64,000 bases of DNA from an uncultured Bacillota bacterium (GTDB lineage: Bacteria; Bacillota_I; Bacilli_A; RFN20; CAG-826): contig OX437086.1 in the NCBI GenBank assembly GCA_949299565.1, positions 944,099-1,008,098 on the forward strand, given 5' to 3'. Both the position numbers and the translations under genes were made by a program. The notes under the pieces were generated by a model that had not been told where the DNA came from, made no database searches, and was given only the letters and a program-made list of their open reading frames with translations. Position 1 is the first letter of the stretch; the number at the start of each line of letters is the position of its first letter. Shown here one piece after another: positions 50,657 to 59,157 of this stretch.

Positions 50657-52064
50657 GAGAATCTCCGTGAGAAGAAGGAGTGTCGGCTGTCTCTTTTGCC
50701 TCTGTTTTCTCAAGACGATTATTGGAATCGTCACCATTTTTATTTTTGAGAAGAAGTTTTAAGAAAATCGGGGTAAGGAAAGAAGTTAAAAGAATCAAGA
50801 TCAGCGTAAACGGCATAATGGAAGAACTGACTAACCGCGCATCAATGCCTGTTTGAGCTGTTACAATCAAGACTTCGGCACGCGCCATCATTCCAACGCC
50901 GATAGCCCCCGACTCCCGCAAATTAAATTTTGAGAGTAAACCACCGGCACCGGCGCCAATCACTTTTCCTAAAGCTCCGACAAGTACCCAAACTAAGCCA
51001 AAAAGCAAGAATGTTATGTCGCTGAAATCAAATGTCGCGTCATACATTTTAAGCGCCACCGAAGCAAAGAAAATCGGAATGAAAAAGACGTTTGCCGTCG
51101 TTTCAGTGCGGTGATCGATATAACCTTTCGGTTGAGTTGAGCTGAGAATTAACCCCGCGATGTAAGCGCCGGTAATATCCGCGATTTGGAAAAATCCTTG
51201 CGCTAAATAAGCCCATAAAAAACAGAAGGCAAAACCAAAAATCGGAATCCTGATATGATGCGGGAACTTACGTCCGAGCCAATTGAAGATCGGACGCACC
51301 AAGAAGCCGGCGCCAATTGATAAACCGAAGAAAAGCGCCATATTGCAAATAATCACGATAACTTCCGTCGTCGCATTTAAACTGCCGCCGCAGGATGTGA
51401 TAATCCAGGCTAATAAATTGAAATCGCTCGAACCGCCGCTTGAACCAGAAAGAGAAATAACGAGAGATAAAGTAATGATACCGATGATGTCATCGATAAT
51501 GGCCGCGCTGACAATCGCGTTGCCGACTTTGCTTTCTAATTTTCCCAGTTCTTTTAAAGTCGCAACCGTAATCGAGACGCTAGTAGCCGTCAAAATAACG
51601 CCATAATAAATGTCGCTATAAATCGGATTGACGCCAGGCTCAAGGAAACTAGCCTCCATTCCGGCATACTCGCGGAAAAGGAAGGCAACAACAAAGCCTA
51701 AGGCTAAAGGCACGGCTACCCCTAAAGTCGTAATAATTCCGGCTGCCTTTCCAACCGATTTAACAGCTTTTAAATCTGTTTCGATTCCGGCTGAAAACAA
51801 GATCAAGACAACACCGATTTTTGCGAGAATGTCGATGCCATTCATCGTATAATCAGTGATTATCGTCTCGCCCGGAATAAAGGTTATGAGGCCAACAAGT
51901 AGCCCCGCAACCAAAAAACCGATAACTTGAGGGACTTTTATTTTTTGAAAAAGCAACGCGAAAACTTTCGCAGCAATCAAAATCAAGGCTATCGGCAAAA
52001 GAACCATGAAAGGAGAACCATCACTAACTTCCCCGTTCAACATAAAGGCACCTAACTCAGGCAT
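50631..52064 (-). CDS. CPA2-family cation:proton antiporter
   Basis: A 477-residue integral membrane protein with 12-13 hydrophobic segments. LFSAGIETDLKAVKSVG and the motif AAIIDDIIGI (Asp 191 and 192) are marks of the KefB/NapA group (CPA2), in which the two Asp residues bind the ion. The C-terminal tail of about 40 residues is soluble and charged; no RCK domain is present. It should exchange Na+ or K+ for protons. GGAGGA precedes the ATG. A PII-like small protein is transcribed divergently 100 bp away. Confidence 0.92.
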   Translation of the reverse strand: MPELGAFMLNGEVSDGSPFMVLLPIALILIAAKVFALLFQKIKVPQVIGFLVAGLLVGLITFIPGETIITDYTMNGIDILAKIGVVLILFSAGIETDLKAVKSVGKAAGIITTLGVAVPLALGFVVAFLFREYAGMEASFLEPGVNPIYSDIYYGVILTATSVSITVATLKELGKLESKVGNAIVSAAIIDDIIGIITLSLVISLSGSSGGSSDFNLLAWIITSCGGSLNATTEVIVIICNMALFFGLSIGAGFLVRPIFNWLGRKFPHHIRIPIFGFAFCFLWAYLAQGFFQIADITGAYIAGLILSSTQPKGYIDHRTETTANVFFIPIFFASVALKMYDATFDFSDITFLLFGLVWVLVGALGKVIGAGAGGLLSKFNLRESGAIGVGMMARAEVLIVTAQTGIDARLVSSSIMPFTLILILLTSFLTPIFLKLLLKNKNGDDSNNRLEKTEAKETADTPSSHGDSLDKQVIKS

Positions 52065-52163
52065 AGAAAATCCTCCGGCGAGATTATAGTCTCCTTAAAA
52101 AGAAAAGGTGATAGAACTTTCACGATTTTTTGTAACGCTGTAAGATTTAAATGAGGTGGATTT

Positions 52164-52502
52164 ATGAAAACGATTCTTTTTGCTGTTCTCGACCGTGGAG
52201 AAAAAACCGATCTTCTTTACCAAGCAATAATCAAGGAAGGTTTCAATGGCACGATGATTAAAACACAAGGCCTCCGCCATATCCTTGAACGGCAAATCTA
52301 TGAAAAACCCGCCGTGCTCTCACTTTCACAAATCGCTGAAAACACTCATGAATCAGGTCAAAACTCGACGATGTTTTTTATCGTTGAAGCGCGCGATTTA
52401 TTGCGTCTAGAAGATCTTATTCGTCAACACACCGGCGACTTCAAAGACATTCATGGCTGTATGTTCGTTCTACCGATTCAAGACTTTGAAGGAAGTTTTT
52501 AA
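52164..52502 (+). CDS. Small PII-like protein, distantly like the c-di-AMP receptor DarA
   Basis: A 112-residue protein with alternating beta strands and helices. The start MKTILFAVLDRGEKTDLLYQ, a middle helix-strand pattern and the end MFVLPIQDFEGSF echo the DarA/PstA family, which ends in VFVMPVDEFQ-type sequence. The T-loop part is different and lacks the TGGFL stretch of DarA, so c-di-AMP binding is uncertain. GAGGTGG lies 6 nt before the ATG. It is divergent from a CPA2 antiporter and ends 1 nt from the convergent hydrolase stop. Confidence 0.55.
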   Translation: MKTILFAVLDRGEKTDLLYQAIIKEGFNGTMIKTQGLRHILERQIYEKPAVLSLSQIAENTHESGQNSTMFFIVEARDLLRLEDLIRQHTGDFKDIHGCMFVLPIQDFEGSF

Positions 52503-52503
52503 T

Positions 52504-53061
52504 TTATTCTTCTGACCAAGTTTTTAAAAGTTCGTCAACAGTGTAAACGCTGGCACCATAGACGCTTTTAAGATAGGAAATGCCGCTTTTATAATCCTCT
52601 TCAGTAAAGGAATCGGTGGCGTCAGAAGCAACGACAACTTCATAACCGAGGCAATAAGCATCCGCGGATGTATGACGAACGCACATATGCGTGTGCAATC
52701 CCGTCATCACAACTGTCTCAATTCCAAGTTCATGCAATAAAAGATCTAAATCCGTATGGAAAAAACCGCTATAACGACGTTTCGGCACTACATAATCAGT
52801 CGGAGAGAGTTCTAATTCCGGAATCACCTGCGCACCGAAAGTTCCAGCAATCGCGTGATCGCCCCATAATTTAAGTTCGTGATCGATTCCTTTAATATGC
52901 GCATCATTACAGAAAATAACGGGTATCCCTAATTTACGTGCTCCCTTTAAAAGGCGAGCGGTTGCAGGCACAATCGCCAGTCCTCGGTCGCATTTTAAGG
53001 CTCCTGTCACAAAGTCGTTCAGCATGTCAACGACGAGAATTGCTGTCGTTTTTTTCTTCAT
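52504..53061 (-). CDS. Isochorismatase-like cysteine hydrolase
   Basis: A 185-residue member of the isochorismatase/nicotinamidase superfamily. VVDMLNDFVTG supplies the catalytic Asp 11, the Lys lies in YVVPKRRYSGF, and TGLHTHMCVRHTSADAY contains the nucleophile Cys after a cis-peptide region. FCNDAHIKG could provide metal-binding residues as in nicotinamidase. Nicotinamide deamidation is one option, but other amidases share the pattern. GAGGAG precedes the ATG. The CCA end of tRNA-Arg(CCT) is only 22 nt upstream on the same strand, so the mRNA probably comes from the tRNA transcript. Confidence 0.88.
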   Translation of the reverse strand: MKKKTTAILVVDMLNDFVTGALKCDRGLAIVPATARLLKGARKLGIPVIFCNDAHIKGIDHELKLWGDHAIAGTFGAQVIPELELSPTDYVVPKRRYSGFFHTDLDLLLHELGIETVVMTGLHTHMCVRHTSADAYCLGYEVVVASDATDSFTEEDYKSGISYLKSVYGASVYTVDELLKTWSEE

Positions 53062-53083
53062 TTTTCGCTCCTCTTTTTATTTC

Positions 53084-53160
53084 TGGCGCGCCAGAGCCGA
53101 CTCGAACGGCTGACCCCTTCCTTAGGAGGGAAGTGCTCTATCCAACTGAGCTACTGGCGC
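53084..53160 (-). tRNA. tRNA-Arg(CCT)
   Basis: A 77-nt cloverleaf with encoded CCA. The anticodon loop CTCCTAA gives CCT, reading AGG. The acceptor stem is GCGCCAG/CTGGCGC. No terminator follows; the hydrolase gene starts 22 nt downstream. Confidence 0.95.
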
Positions 53161-53180
53161 TGCGAAGAAAAAATACACTT

Positions 53181-53209
53181 TTTATAAGCGTTTGCCTAGT
53201 GTTCTTCAA
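53181..53209 (-). promoter_or_regulatory. Promoter of tRNA-Arg(CCT) and probably of the hydrolase gene
   Basis: TTGAAG (53204-53209) and TATAAA (53181-53186), spacer 17, about 20 nt before the tRNA. Confidence 0.6.
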
Positions 53210-53262
53210 AAAGTAAAGAAATTATAGGAAACATATGTAAAGGCATTTCGCACATTTATAAA

Positions 53263-53286
53263 GAAAAAACCTCGACCAAGTCGAGG
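53263..53286 (-). terminator. Terminator of tRNA-Pro
   Basis: A perfect 7-bp stem CCTCGAC/GTCGAGG with three-base loop, followed by TTTTTTCTT on the minus strand, 12 nt past the tRNA. Confidence 0.85.
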
Positions 53287-53297
53287 ATCATTGCTAT

Positions 53298-53374
53298 TGG
53301 TCGGAACGACGGGATTCGAACCCGTGACCTCCTGGTCCCGAACCAGGCGCACTACCAAGCTGTGCTACGTCCCG
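53298..53374 (-). tRNA. tRNA-Pro(CGG)
   Basis: A 77-nt cloverleaf with encoded CCA. The anticodon loop TTCGGGA gives CGG, reading CCG. The acceptor stem is CGGGACG/CGTTCCG with the bacterial proline C1-G72 pair. It lies 30 nt after polC. Confidence 0.95.
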
Positions 53375-53392
53375 AAACACCTAGCGTGCTAA

Positions 53393-53421
53393 AGGATACC
53401 CTTTCTAAGAGAGAAATTCAA
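53393..53421 (-). promoter_or_regulatory. Promoter of tRNA-Pro at the end of polC
   Basis: TTGAAT (53416-53421) lies within the last polC codons and TATCCT (53393-53398) just after the stop, spacer 17. Confidence 0.55.
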
Positions 53422-56400
53422 ATAGAGACATTTGATTTGACTCTCCTAAACCATCTAAAGCACCGATAGAGGAAAGCGATTCGATGTCTGAAGTCGTTAG
53501 CTGCGTCCGTTCATGCAAATCTTCTTTCGAAAGAAATTTCCCGTCTTTTCTAGCTTCCACAACCGTTTCAGCCGCTTGTAAACCCAGACCCGATAAAACT
53601 GTGAAAGGAGGAACAATCGCATTCTTTTCTAAATCGACGCTCCAAGTACCCGCTAACGATTTTTCTAAAGATATGTTTTCGATGTTGTATCCGCGATCCA
53701 CCATTTCAAGCGCAGCGATAAGACCTTTTAAAATTTCCTCATCTTTATCCTTGAAATCATCACGTTTATCGCGTTTTTCATTCAAAGTAACGATTCCTTT
53801 AAGAATTTTGTCGTAACCACCGGACATCGTTAAAATATCGAATTTGTCGCAACGCGTCGAAAAGTACGTCGCATAGAAATCTAAAGGATGATAGAGCTTA
53901 AACCACGCAACACGCACTGCTCCAATAACGTAGGCAGTCGCATGTGCCCGTGGGAAAAGATAATGAATATGATTGCACGAACGAATATACCATTCCGGAA
54001 CATGGTGCTGTCGCATCAACTTTTCTTGTTCGGGCTTTAAACCTTTACCGTGTCGAACGTCTTCCATGATTTGGAATGCACTTGAAGAAGGTACCCCCAT
54101 CGGAATCAAATAATTCATGATATCGTCACGACAACCAATGACATCTGACAACGAACATGTCTTTTGACGCAATAAATCTTGGGCGTTATTTTGCCAAACT
54201 TCAGTACCATGAGAAAGTCCGGAAATGACGAGAAGGTCATTGAAACTTTTCGGCGAGGCTTCTTCCAAAATCCCTTGAACAAAAGATGTGCCGAATTCCG
54301 GCAAAGCAATCGAGCCAGTCTTAAAATTTAAAGGATTCTTCTTGAGTTTAAGCTCATCAGCCGAAGAGAAAAGCGAAAGCACGCGCGGGTCATTTAAAGG
54401 AATATCTTCCAAGGCAACGTGCGTGGATAACGACATCATGCGAAGCGCCATCGGATCAAGGTGTCCCAACAAGTCCAGCTTTAAAACAGAGTCATGCATG
54501 CTCGCAAATTCGTAATGGGTTGTAAGCCAATCAGCGTCTGGATCATCAGCAGGATGCTGATAAGGCGTGAAATCAAAAATTTCCATATTCGAAGGAATGA
54601 CAACGATGCCACCGGGGTGCTGCCCGGTCGTCCGTTTCACTCCAACGCAGCGCTTCGCTAAAGAGGAGATGTAAGCGCGCTCATCCGGATTTGACCAATC
54701 ACGCTTTAAAACCCGCTCAAAATAACCGCGAACATAACCGATCGCGTTCTTTTCTTCAGCTGTAGCAATCGTCCCCGCTCTAATGACGTGGGGAGAATCT
54801 AAGAATTCGCCGCGAGCGATCTTTTCGTTTTCTTCTTTGCTTGACAAAAGTTCACGAGCATAAGCATGCGCGCGACTTTGATAATCCTTAGGGAAATTTA
54901 AATCGATGTCAGGCACCTTTTCGGCATTGAAGCCGAGGAAGGTTTCAAAAGGAATATCCTGCCCGTCGCCTTCCATCATCGTTCCGCAGACAGGACATTT
55001 TTTAGGTGCTAAATCAAAGCCTGAACGAATATGTTCATCGTTGCTCCATTCTAAATGATGACAATGCGGGCAAAGATAATGAGGCGGTAATGGATTGACC
55101 TCGGTAATGCCTGCCATCGTCGCGGCAAAAGAAGAGCCAACCGAACCCCGTGAGCCAACTACATAACCATCTTCATGAGCCTTTTTAACGATTAAATGCG
55201 CAATGTAATAAGTGACAGAATAACCATTGGAAATGATACCGTTCAACTCTTTTTCAAGACGTTCGACAATTAAAGGATCAGGATTCTCACCATATTTTTT
55301 ATGGAGGTTTTCCTCGCAAATCTCCCTTATTTTCTCTTCGCTTCCCGGCAAATTCGCGGTCGGCGGATATAACTTATCCTTTAAAATTTTTAGAGGCTCA
55401 CATTGATCAGCAATCAAGTTGGAGTTGGTGATAACCATCTGATAGGCTTTTTCTTCCGGCAGCCATTCCTTAAATGATTCCAGCATTTCTTCAGTTGAAC
55501 GGAAATGCTGATCTGGATTTTCGAAAGCCGGCAAGCGTTCACGAATTCGAGGGTTTAAAGGATGTAATGTATTCCCTAGTCCCTTAGCGGAAATATAGAT
55601 ATCCCGCGTGATTTTATCTTCGGGATTCACATAATGCGCATCGCCTGTCGCGACTAACGTTTTCCCGAGTTTTTCGCTTTCATCAACGATTGCTTGTAAC
55701 GTTAAATTCAAGCGTTCTTCCGTATAGGCTTCAGTGTTGACGAGGAACGAATAATTCTCGCGCGGTTGTAATTCGATGTAATCATAGAATTTAATTTTTT
55801 CGTCGAGAAATTCTGCCTCACGATGACCGGCAGCTTCAAAAACATCTCCGTTGAAACAAGCCGAGCCAAGAAGAAGATTAGCTCTTTCCTTGTTTAAATC
55901 CGCGCGAGGAATTCGAGGAGAAGTATCGCGCGCTAAATATTTGACGTGAGAGTCAGAAACCAAACGATAAAGAGCCTTAAGTCCTTCTTGGTTTTTTGCA
56001 AGAGCAATCACATGATATGAACGCAAGTGTCTAAACATCAACGGATTGTTGGACTTTAGTTTTCCAAGTTCAGCATGCGTCAAATCGTAATTGTCTTTAA
56101 GTAAGCGCGGCAAAATAGCCTGCCAAACATCATTTAAGACTTCAGCGTCATAATCAGCGCGGTGCGCCTCATCCTCATCATAAATATGAAGATTCAAATT
56201 CTTCGATAAACTGCCCAAGCGATGGGAAGCGGCTTCCGGGAACAGATAGTGAGACAAAGCCAAGGTATCGATGACCGGATTTTTTAAAGCCGGCTTGCCG
56301 TTTGCCTTCCTTAACTGATTTAAAAAGCCAACATCGAACGGAGCGTTATGAGAAACGATAATCGCGTCCCCGACAAAATCAGAAATAATTTTCTCAGCCT

Positions 56401-57802
56401 CTTTTAAAGACGGAGCGTTCATAACCATTTCATTGGTGATTCTTGTTTTTTTAACAATGAAATCCGGAATTTTAATGCCTGGATTAATAAATTGATCCAA
56501 GCGATCAATAATCGTCCCGTTTTCAACAATGACTCCCCCGAATTCAGTCGGCCGATCAAAACGCGTGCTGAGACCCGTTGTTTCAAAGTCGAGCAAACAA
56601 TAACGGGCCTTGTTCAAGGCGATTGTGGCGGGATTCATAATGTACTCTGGGTCATCAAAAACGTTGAATTCACAGCCATAAATTATTTTGATTCCCGTTT
56701 TCTTTGAAGCATTTTCAGCAGCGGGGAAACTTTGAATAACGCCATGGTCAGTAACCGCCAAGGCTTTCATTCCCATATTTTTGGCAACCTTGCAATAATC
56801 AAGAATCTCGCCAAGACCATCCATCGCCGACATCTTCGTGTGAAGATGGAGTTCTATCCGTTTTTCAGGAGCGTGGTCCTCTCTTAAAGGAAGCGGAGCC
56901 AATTTCTCCAAATTGTCCGCCCTAACTTGCCGTTCATTGGTTCGACTGTCAAATTCGAGACTTCCGGTCACCCGGACACGATCTTTTTCACTGAAGGATT
57001 TGAGTAAATCAGTAGTTAAAGTCTCATTTTCATAGACGCGTACATAAATAGCGCTTCCGCCATCCATGACGCCGAAAGTACCCATCAATTTCCCTTTGCG
57101 CGACATTCTCAAATCAACTGAAAAAATCGTGCCGGCAAACGAAAAATGGCCGCTGGATAAAGAGAAAATCTCGCGAATTGAATGAATCGTGACTGAGGGA
57201 CCGCTATTGCGGCGAGAACGTCTGGCGTTCTTTCTTTCTTCGCTTATTGCCTCAATGTGTTGCGCTACAGCTTCTTTAATCGCCATTTCCATCACTGAAT
57301 CTTCTTCGCTTATTTCCTCATTTTTTTCGCTCTTCTCTTCAACTTTCGGTCTTTCTATTACTTCCTGAAATTCACCTTCTTCTAAAGTGAAAGAATAAGA
57401 AATATACTGCAAAAGCCCATTAAAATCATTGAAAATTGAACTAAAACCATCCTTCTCTCTTTTTAATGGAGAAACAAGAATTCGATCGTTTCCTAAATCG
57501 GTTAAGGAGCAAATGCCTTTTGCATGATGATATATCTCATATTCATTGAATAAAGTTTTTAAATCATCAAATGTCGGCTTTTCAACATAGGAAAAACGGA
57601 TGCTCGCTTCATAATCTAAACGGCCGACTGCCTCAATAAAACGAAAAAGAGAAGAGGCTTCCCATGGCTTCTCTTTACGAATTGACATGATAACGTTGTT
57701 ATGGTTGCGAGGGTCGCGTCCAACCATTTGAAACTCCATCATAAAATCCGGAGTCGGATCAAGCCCCAGTGAGACTAAAAACCGTCGCATTTTTTCTTGC
57801 AT
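53405..57802 (-). CDS. polC: DNA polymerase III alpha subunit, PolC type
   Basis: A 1465-residue Gram-positive replicase, the main chromosomal DNA polymerase with built-in proofreading. Order: N-terminal domain, a charged linker (about 155-205), OB fold (about 225-305), PHP domain split around the exonuclease (IELHLHTKMSAMDGLGEIL, about 317-336, in part), 3'-5' exonuclease with LLDFETTGL (Asp 405 and Glu 407 from the ATG), zinc-binding CPHC and CPVC, polymerase core with VPDIDLNFPKDYQ, and helix-hairpin-helix end. The length matches B. subtilis PolC (about 1437). The ATG at 57802 lies 1 nt after the rseP stop; a TTG three codons earlier is possible. tRNA-Pro follows. Confidence 0.97.
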   Translation of the reverse strand: MQEKMRRFLVSLGLDPTPDFMMEFQMVGRDPRNHNNVIMSIRKEKPWEASSLFRFIEAVGRLDYEASIRFSYVEKPTFDDLKTLFNEYEIYHHAKGICSLTDLGNDRILVSPLKREKDGFSSIFNDFNGLLQYISYSFTLEEGEFQEVIERPKVEEKSEKNEEISEEDSVMEMAIKEAVAQHIEAISEERKNARRSRRNSGPSVTIHSIREIFSLSSGHFSFAGTIFSVDLRMSRKGKLMGTFGVMDGGSAIYVRVYENETLTTDLLKSFSEKDRVRVTGSLEFDSRTNERQVRADNLEKLAPLPLREDHAPEKRIELHLHTKMSAMDGLGEILDYCKVAKNMGMKALAVTDHGVIQSFPAAENASKKTGIKIIYGCEFNVFDDPEYIMNPATIALNKARYCLLDFETTGLSTRFDRPTEFGGVIVENGTIIDRLDQFINPGIKIPDFIVKKTRITNEMVMNAPSLKEAEKIISDFVGDAIIVSHNAPFDVGFLNQLRKANGKPALKNPVIDTLALSHYLFPEAASHRLGSLSKNLNLHIYDEDEAHRADYDAEVLNDVWQAILPRLLKDNYDLTHAELGKLKSNNPLMFRHLRSYHVIALAKNQEGLKALYRLVSDSHVKYLARDTSPRIPRADLNKERANLLLGSACFNGDVFEAAGHREAEFLDEKIKFYDYIELQPRENYSFLVNTEAYTEERLNLTLQAIVDESEKLGKTLVATGDAHYVNPEDKITRDIYISAKGLGNTLHPLNPRIRERLPAFENPDQHFRSTEEMLESFKEWLPEEKAYQMVITNSNLIADQCEPLKILKDKLYPPTANLPGSEEKIREICEENLHKKYGENPDPLIVERLEKELNGIISNGYSVTYYIAHLIVKKAHEDGYVVGSRGSVGSSFAATMAGITEVNPLPPHYLCPHCHHLEWSNDEHIRSGFDLAPKKCPVCGTMMEGDGQDIPFETFLGFNAEKVPDIDLNFPKDYQSRAHAYARELLSSKEENEKIARGEFLDSPHVIRAGTIATAEEKNAIGYVRGYFERVLKRDWSNPDERAYISSLAKRCVGVKRTTGQHPGGIVVIPSNMEIFDFTPYQHPADDPDADWLTTHYEFASMHDSVLKLDLLGHLDPMALRMMSLSTHVALEDIPLNDPRVLSLFSSADELKLKKNPLNFKTGSIALPEFGTSFVQGILEEASPKSFNDLLVISGLSHGTEVWQNNAQDLLRQKTCSLSDVIGCRDDIMNYLIPMGVPSSSAFQIMEDVRHGKGLKPEQEKLMRQHHVPEWYIRSCNHIHYLFPRAHATAYVIGAVRVAWFKLYHPLDFYATYFSTRCDKFDILTMSGGYDKILKGIVTLNEKRDKRDDFKDKDEEILKGLIAALEMVDRGYNIENISLEKSLAGTWSVDLEKNAIVPPFTVLSGLGLQAAETVVEARKDGKFLSKEDLHERTQLTTSDIESLSSIGALDGLGESNQMSLFEFLS

Positions 57803-57803
57803 A

Positions 57804-59153
57804 TCAGCCAATCAGCCCCCAAATATCTTTGAAAACCAAGCCAACCATCAATAAAAGCAAAAGTCCGAAACCGATTAGCGTCAAAACGTTTTTAACCTTG
57901 TCGGGAATTTTGCGCTTGAAGACTTTTTCAACAAAAGTCACCAATAACTGCCAACCATCTAAGCCAGGAATCGGTAGCAAATTGAAAATTGCTAAGTTCA
58001 AAGAAATGTATCCGCCATACATGAAGAATGTCCGTCCCCAGCCAATAAGAGCGGAACTTTGAGAGAGGACGCCGCCCATTGCAACAACAGAGCCGAGTTG
58101 TGAAAAATTGAAGGTAAAAATAGATGCGAGACCAAGCCCAATCATTTCAAAGAAATAGACAAAATAAGAACAACCGTTCGCCAAACGTTCAGTAAAGGAA
58201 GGCCAAAATTCTAGAGTCGTGATTGTCGGCGAATTGTTGCTAGGTAAATAGCCCTCAAAATTCGCCCCTTGAACCTCTAGACTTATTACTTCCGAGCTGC
58301 GGTTCATGATTTGTTCAGAAGTCGGACGCCCGTCACGGCTATCGCCATGAACAATCTCAAGACTCAAAGTCACAGTGTCGCCGGGTTCAAGAGCAATCGG
58401 ACGTGAAAAATCCGCTTTGGCGGTAATTCCTAAGGCTAAATCATCACTATCAGCGTAAAAGCCTGACAAAGGCTCATAAAATTCAAGTGATGAATAAAGA
58501 GGATTTGAGGAAATGTTGCTATAAACATAAACAGCAACCGCTTCAGTGACTTCACCGTCATTTTCAATCAAAGCATTTGTATCGACAGTAAATCCGCGTT
58601 GATTGAGATTTTCGTCAGTTGCGATTTCTGGCGAATATAAGCGATCTTTATCGCTGTCGAATTCATAAATAAGTTCACCATCATCGGTAGAAAGGCTCCC
58701 CTCAACCCATAAGCCGTAAGATTGAAGAGTCGTTCCGTTATGCTCAATCAAAAGAGCTTGGCTTTGATAATAGGAAGGAAAACAAAGCGCATATATGAAG
58801 GTGAAAAGAAGGGCTAAAAAGAGATTGACGGCCACGCCCGCCACCATCACGAGCGCTCGTTTCCATGGTTTGACTCCCTCCAAGGAACGAGAACGCGGGA
58901 CCTTTTTCCCGAAAGGCAGTTCCACGCCTTCTTCATAGATGCTGACGAAACCGCCAAGAGGAATGAGGCGCAAAGAATATCTTGTCTCGCCATTCTTCCG
59001 CTTGAAAGAGAAGATTCGCGGACCAAAACCAATCGAATATTCAAGGCAATAGATATTAAAACCCTTGGCCATCCAAAGGTGACCAAGTTCGTGGGAAGCG
59101 ATAAGAATTCCCAACATGACAACTAAAACGAGAATGGTTATAAAAATCTGCAT
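57804..59153 (-). CDS. rseP: RseP-family M50 site-2 zinc metalloprotease
   Basis: A 449-residue intramembrane protease (RseP/RasP) that cuts membrane segments of anti-sigma factors and remnant signal peptides. The first segment ILVLVVMLGILIASHELGH carries the HExxH zinc site, and LLPIPGLDGWQLL holds the NPxPxLDG-type third ligand. The central extracytoplasmic part is longer and more acidic than usual and I cannot recognise a clean PDZ domain there. I start at MQIFITIL so that the first membrane segment is N-terminal; the gap to the dxr stop is 4 nt and no good ribosome binding site is present. proS, found between rseP and polC in Bacillus, is missing. Confidence 0.92.
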   Translation of the reverse strand: MQIFITILVLVVMLGILIASHELGHLWMAKGFNIYCLEYSIGFGPRIFSFKRKNGETRYSLRLIPLGGFVSIYEEGVELPFGKKVPRSRSLEGVKPWKRALVMVAGVAVNLFLALLFTFIYALCFPSYYQSQALLIEHNGTTLQSYGLWVEGSLSTDDGELIYEFDSDKDRLYSPEIATDENLNQRGFTVDTNALIENDGEVTEAVAVYVYSNISSNPLYSSLEFYEPLSGFYADSDDLALGITAKADFSRPIALEPGDTVTLSLEIVHGDSRDGRPTSEQIMNRSSEVISLEVQGANFEGYLPSNNSPTITTLEFWPSFTERLANGCSYFVYFFEMIGLGLASIFTFNFSQLGSVVAMGGVLSQSSALIGWGRTFFMYGGYISLNLAIFNLLPIPGLDGWQLLVTFVEKVFKRKIPDKVKNVLTLIGFGLLLLLMVGLVFKDIWGLIG

Positions 59154-59157
59154 GGTT

